Assembly (NCBI GenBank): GCA_037693485.1
Contig: CM075349.1
Location: forward strand, 75,185,001 to 75,249,000
Reading direction: 5' to 3'
Source: Kitagawia praeruptora
Taxonomy: Eukaryota > Streptophyta > Magnoliopsida > Apiales > Apiaceae
DNA: 64,000 bases
Numbering within the stretch: position 1 is the first letter of the stretch; every line of letters starts with the position of its first letter. The position numbers and the translations under genes are program-made. Positions 29,405-42,400 of this stretch are shown one piece after another. The notes under the pieces were generated by a model. It did not search any database. It had not been told where the DNA came from and was given only the letters and a program-made list of their open reading frames with translations.

Positions 29405-32400
29405 TTTTAAAAATATGGGGAGGTCTGTAATTTCATAAACTTTGTTTTGATTTTAAAAATTATTTTTATCTTAATTTTCCATTTTGTTTCGATTTTTAAA
29501 TGATTAAATCAGCTTTTAAAAGAAAATAGATTTTTCAGCATTTGGCAAAAGACTGTTTTGCCCCTGCCTCTATATAACAGTAGCCCTGCTCCATTTTCTT
29601 CTCTTGTTCGTTGTTTTCAGCAGCAGTGGTATTCTCCTCCTTCTTTTCTTCATTCCTCTTCGATTTTAATCACCAAAACATGCTTAAATGCGTGTTTTAA
29701 TTCCCCAAATTATGTTCTTAAGTTTATTTGATAATTGGTTTGAGTTTGGAGTGAGTTTGTGTATGTATATATTCGTTTGTGTGTATGTATATGTTCTGAG
29801 ATTTACATGCAAGCTCAATTAGTAAATCATTTGGTGATTAGATGATGTGGTTATGTGATTAAGAGCGTAATATCAAGATTTTATTAAGTTTGCTGTGTGT
29901 TCTTGAGTTTTGGGAAAAACCCTCTTTTCCGACCATGGTTTTCCGGTGAGTGGGTGGTCGGAGATGTATGATTGATGGTTGTGCAGTGGTATTAGATCAT
30001 TATAAGTGTTAAATGGTAGCTTAAAATGATTGCATGTAAGAGGTTTTGCATTTTCAGATTTTACCAAATTTATATGAACAAATATATGAATTGATATGCT
30101 TCTTTTTGGTGATTAAAGATTGTTCTTGATGATTTCATGCTAGCTATTAATTAATTAAATGATATGTATGATTTTTCAGATTATTATATATTTGATTCGA
30201 ATGTTTGATTATTAATAATTTATTCGAATTTTCATGAGATATTAAAATGAATTATCATGTGAATTAATGTTAATTAAGTGATAATCGTGCAATATGAATT
30301 TAGATGGTCATATGTATGATGTTTCGAATTATTAATAATTAATTCGAATTTTGAGAAATTATTAAGGATAATTTGAATTCTTTTAGTAATTAGTTAATAA
30401 TGAGATTTTGTTGATTATTTGCCAAGTGCTAGTTGACGCTATTGATGGTTAATTTCGAATTTAAAGTAGTATGGTAAAGTGTAAGTAGTATGATTATGAA
30501 TTGATATGAGATATATAAATCCTTGGGCTTGTAGGTGGATTTTATATCCATCGTAGGGAATTGATTGTGAATTGAGTCGGTAATGTTCCGACGGGATAGT
30601 GCTATAAACAGAGGAATTCTGCCCGATTTTTGTTAGAATTATAAGTTGTAAAGTCTATAGTATAAAGTTATAAGTTGATTGTAAGTCAAGATGCTATTGT
30701 ATGCTAAGTGTTTAACTGACATACATGAATCATATGTTTTAATTACTAAGTGCTTAAATGATTACTTGATCATATGAAAGTACTTGGTGAATATGTTTAG
30801 TATATGGTCAAGGTATGTATATGTGTTAAGTTATTAAACGTTGTAGGAACCGTTGGGTAGAATAGAGTTAGACAATTGAGGATTATAGTGTACTGAAGCA
30901 ATACCCTACCTGTATATAGGTACCAATTGGAATCCTAAGAGTGAGATATTTATCGGAGTTGACAAGCGTATTGGTAGCAAGATTGACGAATTATGGAGGA
31001 AAGATAGACGTATAGTCGATTAGAGACTAACGTGCAAAGAAGTAGAGACTGACGTATAATGAGTAGCAAATCTATGTGTTGGAAACAGAACTACGTATAC
31101 TGAGGCAAGTATTTCTATCCTTCACTTATTGTTCAAGTGAAGCATATCTGCTACTGTTATTTATCCTATGTTTCATTCAAATCAATGTGCAAGTAACTCT
31201 GTCTTTACTTGCAGTTTCGATTCCTTATTGATATATCTTGTTGAGCATGCCTATCTTATACCATGTTGAACACAGATCCTTTATAGCCTGATTCTTTTTA
31301 ATTGCTTCTTGACCATATATGCCATATTGTTTTCAAACGTCAAACTAAATTGGCTGACGGATAAACCCTGTTTTAAATAACCCATGTTGACCTTGAAACT
31401 TGGAAATCCTGATCAATTGCTTTGATGCCTTTGGGTCTATATCTTCTTGATCCAGACTTATACCCTATTTCATTAATGTTAGAGAACCTAGTCAAACCTT
31501 TTTGAATTTTATCATTGCAAACCAAAATGAGTTGTTTTCTTAAAAACTACCTTGAAGCTACCTAGACTGGGCTGATTTGTTATCAGAGAGTCGAAAGTAC
31601 TTCGAGGTAAGGATTGTGGAAAGGTTAAGAGTTGAAATGTTTTATGAAGATAAACTAAGTTTTATAAATTGGAATGGTTTTAAAATAAAAGGTTTTATAA
31701 TATATATTAGGAACTCCGTCAAAATGGTTTCTACGGATTCTTGACGATTGGAGAGACGGGACAAACGGGTAATGCTGGTCCCGTCTATTTTTTAGGTGTA
31801 TTATTGTGTAGTTCTGGTATGTCCAGTTCAACACCTTTATAGGCCAATATGTTGCCTCTTGGGAACCCAAGCTATCCTAATGAGAGGAAATGATGTCCAG
31901 ATGGACTCTGTGTCCGGTATGGGGACTTTATGGGCTGATCACCCGTATTGTCTATTGTAAATAAAACTCCAATCAATTTTCTTAAAATAATGATTGCTTT
32001 TAAATTACTGTGAAATGAAATTGGTTTACCGCTTGAAATATTATTTCTTTACGCAGTTTTGAACTATTCATTGCTAGCCTAATTACCAAATGATGCCCTG
32101 TCATTATCAAATGCCAGTACTACTTTTAATATTCCTAGCAGATCTATTTCTATCTTGTTATCAGTTGATCCCCTGTCATATTCAGGTGTCAGTATCATTT
32201 ATGATTTGAAGAATGAAAAGTTTAATCCACTAATGAAAGTTGAATTACTCTCTTCAATTAAATTGATCATTGATATTATTCATCAATGAATTATAGAGAT
32301 ATTATTGTTTCACTTTATTAATAGCTTGCTGAGCATTATTGGCTTATTCTTGCTTTATTTTCCCTCCCCTTTCAGTTGGGGTTACGGATTGACTATCTTC

Positions 32401-32629
32401 AAATGACAATTCTATTGAGAGCGTTGAAGTGATCTCTAAAGATTAGATTGCAGAGTCAGCATGGACCGCGCTTCAGATAAGAAGGTATAATAGTTGTTGT
32501 GATTTAGATTCTTGTTTTATACTATAACCTGAGATCGATCCTTGTTGAGGGGTCGTCTGTATAATTAAGTTATACTTAATTGTATTGGTTGTGGCACCAA
32601 ATCCTGACCCCGGATTTGGGGGCGTCACA
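29405..32629 (+). repeat. Gypsy (chromovirus-type) LTR B, second part
   Basis: Resumes after the TATTA target duplication of element E and ends GGATTTGGGGGCGTCACA, a terminus followed two bases later by a tRNA-Met-type primer-binding site. It contains a GCTGATCACCCGTA block (about 31935) that resembles the ACTGATCATCGTG block of LTRs F and G. No genes are seen inside. It is the 5' LTR of element B; the 3' LTR is not in the window. Confidence 0.65.
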
Positions 32630-32631
32630 GG

Positions 32632-32644
32632 TTGGTATCAGAGC
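32632..32644 (+). other. Primer-binding site of gypsy element B
   Basis: TTGGTATCAGAGC two bases after the LTR end; complementary to tRNA-Met. Confidence 0.8.
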
Positions 32645-34841
32645 AACAGGTTATGGTCACTGAAACAAGTTAGGACAATTAGGAGTAAGTATTTAAGTAA
32701 GACGTTAGGTAGAATGATTTAAGATAAGATTCGTATTAGGATTTCAAGATGAGAGTTGCGACTTTATTTAGTATGTCGACATATCGTGCGAGTAGGAGAT
32801 CGATTCATCCAAAGGACCGGCTATGGATGAGGCAACTAATTCGAAGCTGCAAGTTTGGAAGACGTCATCTGAAGACCCTCGTATACTTTTTGGGATTCCT
32901 TCTGTGACTTTAGCTACAACGCGAACGTTATAGAGAGGGTACGAGAAGATCTATAAGCATGATGCAAACGCGAATACCGATATTTGTTTGGAGTAAGGGC
33001 GTGACTATTTCCTATTAGCCATTGCCTCATTTAATTCAGTGTCTGAGAGAATTGTTTTAAAAAAAAGAATTGATTCTTATTATCATTCTGAATTTTTGTA
33101 ACTAATTCACGGTTTATATTGTTGCTGAAGCATTTGTTGCACAGTGATGATTAAAAATCGAGAATGAATTGAGATCTTCTTATTTATTCAACTCATTATT
33201 GTCAGGCCGGTTTTGGCAACTAAGTGTATTAGCACTTAGTCGATAATAGTGAGATTATGAGTAATTATGAATTTCTTAAATGTTTGTCTAATCAATAGTT
33301 GATTCATCCTTGTGATGATCAATTATGCTTCAATTTTTGAGAAAGCTTTGTATATCAGGTTTATTTAAAAACAATCCTAGTCTTTCAGAAATATTCCTAT
33401 TTTTCAGAAGATACTAGATCCCACCTTATATACGAAAATTTTTGTGATTCTTGAATTCCTTTCATTTTTCCCTGTATATTCATTCTTCTTTATTTAAACT
33501 GGGATGAACAACCCTATATATATAGGGGATTCAGGGACATCCTATCTTTGTGATGGAAGTCTGGTGGGATGCCACTGATTGTATTTGTCATGAAAGTACT
33601 AAAGGCTGACCATCTTTTTGTATTAGGGCGGTTGACCTAATTGACAAATGCAACCTGATAAAAGTTCGGTGATCATATTGATCTCTCGGTTAAATTCTTT
33701 TACGAAAATTCTTTTTAAACAAAACTCAGCCTATATTCAGACATGTTGATACCTACTCATTTTATTATTTCGTTTTGCTAAAGAAAACCCTTATGATTTT
33801 GACGCTATCAGTGATTGGAAGTAGCGAAGGTAGACGCGATGACATCCTAAGTGGTCAAGGTTACATAAATGTCAATGGAGAATTGGTTGAGCTAGTCTGA
33901 GAGAATGATATATTACAATAGGGATGGAGCATTAAGTCAGTTTGCTTATTGGATTGACGATATATATATAAGGCATAATATTATTGAAAACTGAATAAAG
34001 ATAAGGAAACAAGTGACAGGAGTATCAGAGTGTTAATTTGGTGAAGGTCGAAAGTTAAGTAATGGTAGAGATATTTGATAAGTGGAAATTGTTGTTGAGG
34101 AAGGATTAATTATGAATATATGATTATTATAAGTTTTACTTTGGATATAGCAGATTGAATATCACAAGGAATGGAATATTTTGGAGACCAACCGTTGAAT
34201 ATAAATTTTAGAATCAAAACAAGTTAACTTGAGAGAAGCAGAGCAAAGTTAGACAATTTGTTTCTAAGAAATTTCAATAGGAGTCGAAGCTTTGAATAAA
34301 GAGTAGAGTGATTGGGTTGGAGTTAACAAATTATGTGAGTACGGTTTAAAAAGTCGTGATTATTAGCAATAAAGGTGAATGGACTAAGATGAAATAAGAT
34401 GGTAAGAAAGAGAGGACGGAGAATCAAGAAATTTGCATAATCGCTTTTACAGAAGGCAATGAGTATAGTTAAAATGGAATGAAGGATTTGTAAGAACTGG
34501 AATAGTAAGGCTAGGTGGCCACCCATATGATATGAATTAGCAGAGAACAACAAGACCTTCATTGTCAGAAGAAAGAAGTTCAAGAAGAAACAAATTAAGA
34601 TTTGTACCAAGGTAAAAATTGAGAAGTACCAAGATGATTTGGCTGAAGCAAAATGTGAATGAGTTGATTGTAGAAGAATGGAATGATTAAAAGGAGATGA
34701 GTGGTGGAAGCGTATTTTATTCATTTATTCAGTTATTGGCAAATGTTAGAGTTATTATGTGTAGAGTCTAAAATGGAGGATTTGCAGAGTATGCAGAGTA
34801 ATGTTTCCAAAGTTGATTCTTGGGAAATTGATATAGTAAAG
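32645..34841 (+). mobile_element. Decayed internal region of gypsy element B
   Basis: Follows the PBS of LTR B. No open frame with a recognisable gag or pol motif; short open pieces on both strands look like chance. It is cut at 34842 by the minus-strand element F. Confidence 0.45.
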
Positions 34842-36229
34842 TGTAACACCCCCAGATCCGGGGTCCGGGATCTGGTCGTTACGGTCTCAATTTCCATCCA
34901 TAAAATCAATATAAACTGAATAACAACCTTGTGACCCAAACAATAATATAGAACACACACGTTATAGTCCCAGAGATGTAATCAGAGTAACCAAATTTAT
35001 TAATCACACAGTTGAGTTCTTACAACCCAAAGAATTACAATATATACATTACTTACTCTTTGCCATCCATTTGTATATGTCATATAATAAATACATTTGA
35101 TATTCATATGCTAACAACTAGCCTTCCAATAGCTTACTCTTCAGCAATGGTAGCTACGATCTCAGCGGTGAATCCTCTGACGGCTGACACCTGCTCGCAC
35201 CAAGTGCACCTTGTGCGGCCATCTGATCTCACTGTTGTTGTGATATAAATAATAAAGCAAGGGTGAGCAATAGCCCACCAACAAGAATATAACTGAACAG
35301 TAATATATATGACAGTTCAAAGATATATTTTGAAACCATATGCCATGCATAACCGAAAATGGTGCCAAATCAATATAAAGGATGAAGTTACAGGGAACTC
35401 AACAGGTATATATTTCGTGGAAGCATATGCTATGCCAAAATAAGCAAGATAGCATCATTTTCATAAAATAGGAACTTGCAAGAAAGATATTGCAATTCCA
35501 GTTTGAAATACTTTTCAACTCTGCCAACTATGATGATGTTGCAGAAAATTTCCAACATTGAGTGATGAACTAATACTGGAGTTTGACGCGCCAGGAGACA
35601 TAGCATATACACGATGATCAGTCGCATGTTATGCTCCCCACCTCTTGTTTACTACATGTAGAAGGAAGCACCGACAGATTTACTTGTTTACCGCCCTCTG
35701 GAACCCCCTCGACCAACGGTTGGGCCATTTGCTGGACCGGCGCCACTGGGTCACTTACGCATCTCCTAGTTCATTTCACATCCATAACTTGAAACGTAAA
35801 GTTCGTCTCCCTTTCCCCAAGTATAATACTTGTTGATAAGACTCCACAAAGTAATCGTATCTAATTGGAAAGGAAAATTCACCAATATTTCCCAAGCCGC
35901 TGCTTGTTAATGGATACCAACTTGTTCCAACATTCTTACCCCTCGAATAATGAGTGGGTATACACAATTCCATGAATAATAGCAACCAAGTTACGAACGA
36001 AATGAATAATTTATGACCGGGCAGTCACAAGATAAATAACATTCTTCAAGTCAGGTTCCCTTATATTTGAATCGAAGGAAGAATGGAATTACTGAGAACC
36101 TTCCTTGATAATAATAATAATAATAATAATAGGACTCTAAAATAATATATATAACATTCGAGGGTTGATGATACTATGTGAATGAAACCAAGTATCTTTG
36201 AAACGAGTTAGAAGAATTAAATAAATATT

Positions 36230-36910
36230 CCAAGAATATTTATTCGGTCACAGATATTGAAAAAGGGTTGCTCGGAATAATCTTTGAATAAATGTTCAGA
36301 ATAATATTCATTGAACAAATAATGAATATTCAAATCAATAACAATGTTTATTGATGGAGTAACCGTCAGATGGACATTGGAGATGATATTTATTGAATCA
36401 ATAGTGAATATTCAACTCAAGAAGGGTACATATTGATGGAATAATTATCGACTTAATATTTGGGACAATATTCATTGAATAAATAATGAATATTCAACTT
36501 AATAATATTTAGCGAAGAAATGATTATCGAATGAATATTTGAAATTATGTTCAATAATTGAATCGAATTTAAATAAAGGTCGAAGATAATATTCCTTATC
36601 TCAAGGGAATATTCAAAGTAATATTTATCGAAAAAATGGAGTTCGAATCAATGTTCAACTGATATTTATAAAATAAATAGAGATTGAATGAATATTCGAA
36701 TTAATATTCATTTAAATAAATAAGGCTCGAATGAATATTAAAATAATATTCATTAAATAAATAAACTTGAATGAATATTCAAAATAATATTTATCGACTA
36801 AATAAGAATGAATATTCTTTAAGAAAATAACTTAACTGAGGGTTCGAATAATATTTATCAAATAATCTCAAAGGAATATCTCAATAATATTCGCCAGATA
36901 ATAAATGGGA
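36230..36910. repeat. GAATATTC-rich palindromic region in LTR1 of F
   Basis: Very AT-rich block with many GAATATTC, AATATT and TTCATTGAATAAATAATGAA words, several self-complementary. The same block is in LTR2 at about 46740-47415. Confidence 0.7.
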
Positions 36911-38528
36911 AATATTTACTTAATTATTTTCCTCTGAAAATAATATCTATATATATCAAGAATTATCGACTCCCGGTCTATAATCAAAGAATGAGATTCA
37001 CTGCCCTTCGATTAAGGGTCTAAATAATTCCCGGCTTATAACTGATATGTATCTATCTAGCTTATAAGCCAACAATAAATCAGGGAACAAGTATCACAAT
37101 ATAACTTGAAAATAGGCATGCATGCTATGGCATATGTATAACAGAAATCATATATATATATATATATATATATATTCACAACAACAGCCTTTAAAAAGGT
37201 TTGAAAACTTGCCTGGAAATCGAGTACGGGTAGGGGTAGTGGTAGCGTGTCCCGGGTCAGCCTGATGATCTATAAATAGCCAAGGCATTCGGGATTAATC
37301 ACTTAACTCCTTTCAAAGGTTAAGTATAAACTTAACTCAAATCGAAACACGTTTTCAAGTCGTTTCGTTATACCCCTCTAATTCACTCTTATTATTGCTT
37401 TTATCATCCGACACTTGTTCGTTAATAAAGCATGTCATTACCCTTACATATGGTAAGCATTCGATCTGTAAAATTTTTAAAGTCGAAAGATTATACCTCG
37501 AGATTTATCGATCGTTTGCTAAGTGGTTTACCGTAGTTATATCTAAGTATACTCTTTAGGGGTACTTTCGTACTTAACCTTGGTTCGAACATTTTTATAA
37601 AATCGAAAAACGATCTTTTTAATACGAGGTCTTCTCTCACACCACCCTTATGATCTCTAATATTTAATTACCAAGATTTGCCACTGCGATACTTATTTTA
37701 CACGGTTCAATTTCAATTACGAATTCGCATTCTCGGTTTCGAACCACTTTTACGAATTTAATCATAACTCCTAAACCGTAAGTCAGAATGTTTCGATTCT
37801 TTTTCCAAAATGATCTATGGCTCGAGATCTATAAGGTTGGGTTAATTATTCATCAAGATCAGAGGTTCAATCTTACTGTCAAAAACGGATTTTAAGTGCT
37901 AACGAAATTTCGTCATTATAACGGCTATATATCGAACGTTCCGAAAATCATGTCGTCAATACCAAGCCACATCGGGCATCAATACAAGTTATACACATAT
38001 TATACATCTCCTACTGTCCAAGAACATCATCTTGACCAACATATCACAATCATGTTTAGATCCACTAACAAACTTCATAATCATGCTTATAATCATACTA
38101 CTACATCACTTACACTAAATCCATCAAGAACTTAACAAATCTCAAAGTAAGACCTAGGGTTTTAAGTGATGATTACCTTCCTTGGAGTGTCCTAGAGCCT
38201 CAATAAGACTTGATCTATCCTTGTGTGGCCTTAGAGTTGCTAGATCCACCATAAGAATTCAAGAAATCAAGATTAGTTCATAAAAGTTACTATTCATCCG
38301 CACTTTGATGATTTATTTGAAAATGGAAAAAGATGAATTTGAAGCTAAAATTTCTAGGAGATCATCACCATGATATGTAGTACTTACCATAAAAAGTTGA
38401 AGAACAAGTGATGGTTGGAAGTTGGACTTCCAATTAGCTAAGAATGGGCAGATTTTTATGGAGAAATGGAGAGAAAATGTTGTTTTGTTTTGTTGTTTTT
38501 GATGTGTAAAATGGCTAAATGCATGTAT

Positions 38529-38541
38529 CTTTATATATATA
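38529..38541 (-). promoter_or_regulatory. Likely TATA box of LTR1 of F
   Basis: TATATATATAAAG on the minus strand, followed downstream by AAAACAAAACAACA and CT-rich leader-like sequence; conserved in LTR2 at 49034-49046. Confidence 0.45.
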
Positions 38542-39446
38542 CTTGGATGCATCTCTTTTTAATGTGTTGTTGGCAATCTATTGGTGCCACTTGTTGGCTT
38601 CTTATTGGACCATGTGTTGGCTCCATATTAAGCAAGTCCATTTTTGGTTAAATGCTAAAGAATCATCCTAGTTGTAGTTGACTTACAAGTATGTCACTTA
38701 GGTTCTTCTTTTTCCACCAATTGCACATGTATGCATCTTGATTCTTTGCTTGTTCTTTTGTCCGGTTATTGCTCAATTTGATTGATCGTTCGTAGGAATA
38801 TCTCAAAGATTTCTAGTTAGGGTTTTACCGGAAACCTTCTTAATAATTAGAATACCATTCTCCATCTTACTTAATACTTCTCGAATTTAAATTCCTTAAA
38901 TACCTTTAATAAATCCTTAAGTCTGGTAGTGTCCAGAGAATTCTTGGAGAAAATAAAAGTGCTATTTTTCTGAATCCGATAGCTTTTACATACACTTATT
39001 TTCCCCTCGGATCACTAATACGAACCCAGAAATTCATTCCGGGTACTTCTATATAGTGTCGTCTCATAATATTCTTATTTCCATCAAAAACACTATTCAT
39101 CACTTATTCTCTTTTTATTCCTGGTACTTAGAAAATATCTTTGTGCTTCCTCGAGCGTTCCTTAACTCTTTCATGGAACCTCCGTACTTGTAACCGATAT
39201 CGATCTGGATGACACGAGGGTATCTATTTCTCTCTAGGGAATCTTATCTTAACATTCTAGGAGATAGATTATTCTAATCTAAGTTATCACCCAATAGCAT
39301 CCTTCAGGACATATATCCTTGGAATCTATATCCTTTCATTATTCATTCCTTAAAACCAGTATTACATGGCAGTTGTAACCACTGTTCACTCTTACATCAA
39401 TACATAATAAAAAGTTTTAATTTTGCCCAAAATCTGGGTTCTTACA

Positions 39447-39460
39447 GTCTTCCCTCCTTA
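39447..39460 (-). other. Polypurine tract of F, copy 1
   Basis: Minus strand TAAGGAGGGAAGAC directly before the LTR start TGTAAGAACC. Confidence 0.75.
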
Positions 39461-42400
39461 AAAAGATTCCGTCCCGGAATCAGGTAGAAGACAATTGGGT
39501 ACTTGTTGGTTATTTCACTTTCTAATTCTCTGGTCGGTCCTTACACATTCCAGTCTCTCTAAAGCACATCGTACTGGTGTTACAATACACCCTTTATACG
39601 TTCTACCACTTCATTAGTACTTTCGCACAACACATTATCTGGTGTACGCTCTTGTCTGGTCTTATACTATTATCCTTATTCGTACGTGCAGTGACTTCGG
39701 TATCACTAACGCGCTACGAATTCCGGAGATAACCTCACTCGTAATTTTGCAATTCCTGACCGCTTTAATCTTCGCAATCTCGCTCAATATATAGAATTAG
39801 AAGAATTTATTGAGAGATCACTATGATCAATGAACATTTGTTATATTGCATAGCTAGTACAGAAGGGGGCCAGCCTTTAGTACTTGACAAGCAATTAAGC
39901 AATTATTGGCATTCCACTTAGACTCCTATCACACAGATAGAGAGTCACGTAGTATTACCTCCCCTCCTTAAAGGGTTGTTCTTCTCAATTTAGAAGAAGA
40001 TAAGTAAGGGAGAAGAAAAGGAAAGAATTTCAAAGAACTATATAAGAAAATTTTCCTGATTGTCAAAAATATCATACTTAGAATTTACCTCTGAACTATA
40101 GAGGTTTATTAGAGAAGAAAATAATCGTATTCGTATAAAATACTACTTTTTCATAATCTCACATATCACATGTCCTTGCTACTCTGTCCATCATTCTGTG
40201 GACCTATATTCTTGTTCGATATTGGTATCACCTACTTTTGGAAAATCCTTCAACCTCTCAGGTTAAAATCATGGATTTCTCGCTTGACATTATTATTACT
40301 GGCATTTCACGCCACGACACTGGCCATTCATATTCAGAATTCTAACACCATCAGATTGTCATTCCGATAGCTCATTAGGAAAACCCATTCATCAATCCAT
40401 TCATAACATTCCTTGCTTCACTTCCATAATTATTTCTCAATCTTTTCTTTATCAATCACATCCTTCGTATTATCTAACTCTTATTTACTTTTGTTGTTTA
40501 TCTCCACCTTCATCTCAGGGTTGAGGCACTCGTCACCTTTATTCAATACGTGTTACACGTTTGGGGCCAAATTTTCCTTTGTTCCACCATCTAGATTTCA
40601 CTTTTTCATTCCATGAGTCTCTTTATTACTCAATCCATCTATTTCAAATTTCCTCGACTTTTCCAATCTTAACATGAGTTAATCTTTATGTCATTTATGC
40701 TTTAAATTTCAGCTTTCCATTATGACCGATATCTCCAATGTCAACCTCATACTTTTCTTACCTCATTTCTGGGGTTTCTCAGGAGTCCGCATATCTCTTC
40801 CTTTATTGATTCTCAATTCTATGATCATTTCTACCAGTCCCTTGGTTTCTATTTATACTATAATCACTCTATGAACTATCATGGCATTACCATTTATTTC
40901 AAGCATCATGTCATTCCCAAACTTAAACCGTCCGAAATAAACCTGGACGATTTCTTTAACTTGGATTCAATACAATCTATTTATCTTTTATTCCGACATT
41001 TCCACAGTTGTTATCATCTAATTTCTTAGAAGAATCACCACTACATTAATGTAGTCCATGGTTGAATCACCATCGGGTTCATTTACATAGGGCTTTAAAA
41101 GCTAGACATACGGGTTTCATGATTTGTCAAATCACCACTCTCTTAGGAAGACAAAATAATCACTATTCCTTACCCATAAGGAATACTTCCTGAACTTGAT
41201 ACAGATATCACATGAAGAAGATAGAATTGCAGAAGAGCTTCAAGCATTGCAGCTAGGATAGGTTGAGGAGATTATTAATCGTATATCTCTAGTTGAAGAC
41301 TAGAGCTCAGCGTTTTACTTAATCACTTTCCAAATCTCGTTAATCCAGGGATACCTTTCAGCATCACGAATCTTTAACTTCATGTACTCTATCTTGTTTG
41401 CGCAGAAATATACCAACATAAACTTGCTTGTCATTCATCATCATGCCATTTAGCTTATCAGTATTTGTACCATCTCTATTTCTGGTCATCTACTACCAAT
41501 TCCTTGTTACTTAACCTCCCCCCTCTCTTTCCAAAGGAAAGGCGAGTCTCTTGGGGAATTTGGTCTGGCCTGTCGTAGAGCCTCCTAATGTCGGTAAGGT
41601 GCTACCGGCAACATCAGGAATCGAATCTTTACTTAAACTTTTCTTATAGTTTATTCTGGCACAATCATCAGACGGAATGTAATTTCCTCTACCACCTTAT
41701 GACCATCAAGGTCCTTTACCATATCATTCTATCTCTTTAGTATGAGCATATATACTTACTCCCTTATACTTAAAGTGTCGGCCACCTCATTGGTCTTTCC
41801 TGAATATAATATTTCCTTGAAATCAATATTTTCTGGATCTATTCCAACTCAGGGTGGAAGCATCCTCCCTTGAACTCTGCTAGATGAGAGAAAATATATT
41901 CCAGTCTTTTTCCAAAAAAAATCATTGCTTCCACCTTTCTGTGGGAACTTTATCACGGTTACTCCCAATCATATCTAGGATATTTCTTATCTCAGTCCTT
42001 TCTTATTTTAGGAAATCTCAACCTTATTGGTTCAATCCATACTTGCTCATGGTTTCATACCTGCTTTATCTGGCCTTATTGTTACTATGTCATACATTCC
42101 TTACCAAACTTTACTCCTTTCCTTATAGGGTTTCTTATGTCATTCTCACCATTCCTCCTGTATCTTCTGGGCACAGGGTATATCAAACATCATTAACCAA
42201 TTCTATAACGATTCTGCCTTTGTACTTTTCGAGACTCCTTTCCATAAATCCTTATAGGTTATTGATACCTTGGTCGATTTAACTTATATCGTCTGATTTC
42301 ACAATGTCTTTATTAGGGGTGAGGCTATCCTTTGTGCATCCCCCAGGGTTCGTCTTAATCTCTGGACATTCTATCCTCAATTCTATTTGCAAGGAATACA

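Larger units (their letters stand above)
34842..39446 (-). repeat. LTR1 of element F (4605 bp)
   Basis: Minus-strand 3' LTR. Differs from LTR2 by about 12 single bases (by eye), plus two microsatellites that explain the whole 3-bp length difference: (AAT)n near 36108-36130 is one unit shorter and (AT)n near 37150-37175 three units longer than in LTR2. A small minus-strand ORF (38313-38552) is duplicated only because the LTR is. Confidence 0.93.

Noticed and set aside
37150..37176. (AT)n run as a possible TATA promoter
   Set aside because: It is a length-variable microsatellite that differs between the two LTRs; the TATATATATAAAG site at 38529-38541 is a better promoter candidate.
41884..42282. 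132-codon plus-strand ORF with hydrophobic stretches, resembling a membrane protein
   Set aside because: It is antisense to the decayed minus-strand gypsy interior; hydrophobicity comes from T-rich antisense sequence, and copy 2 has a shorter version because of one extra A.
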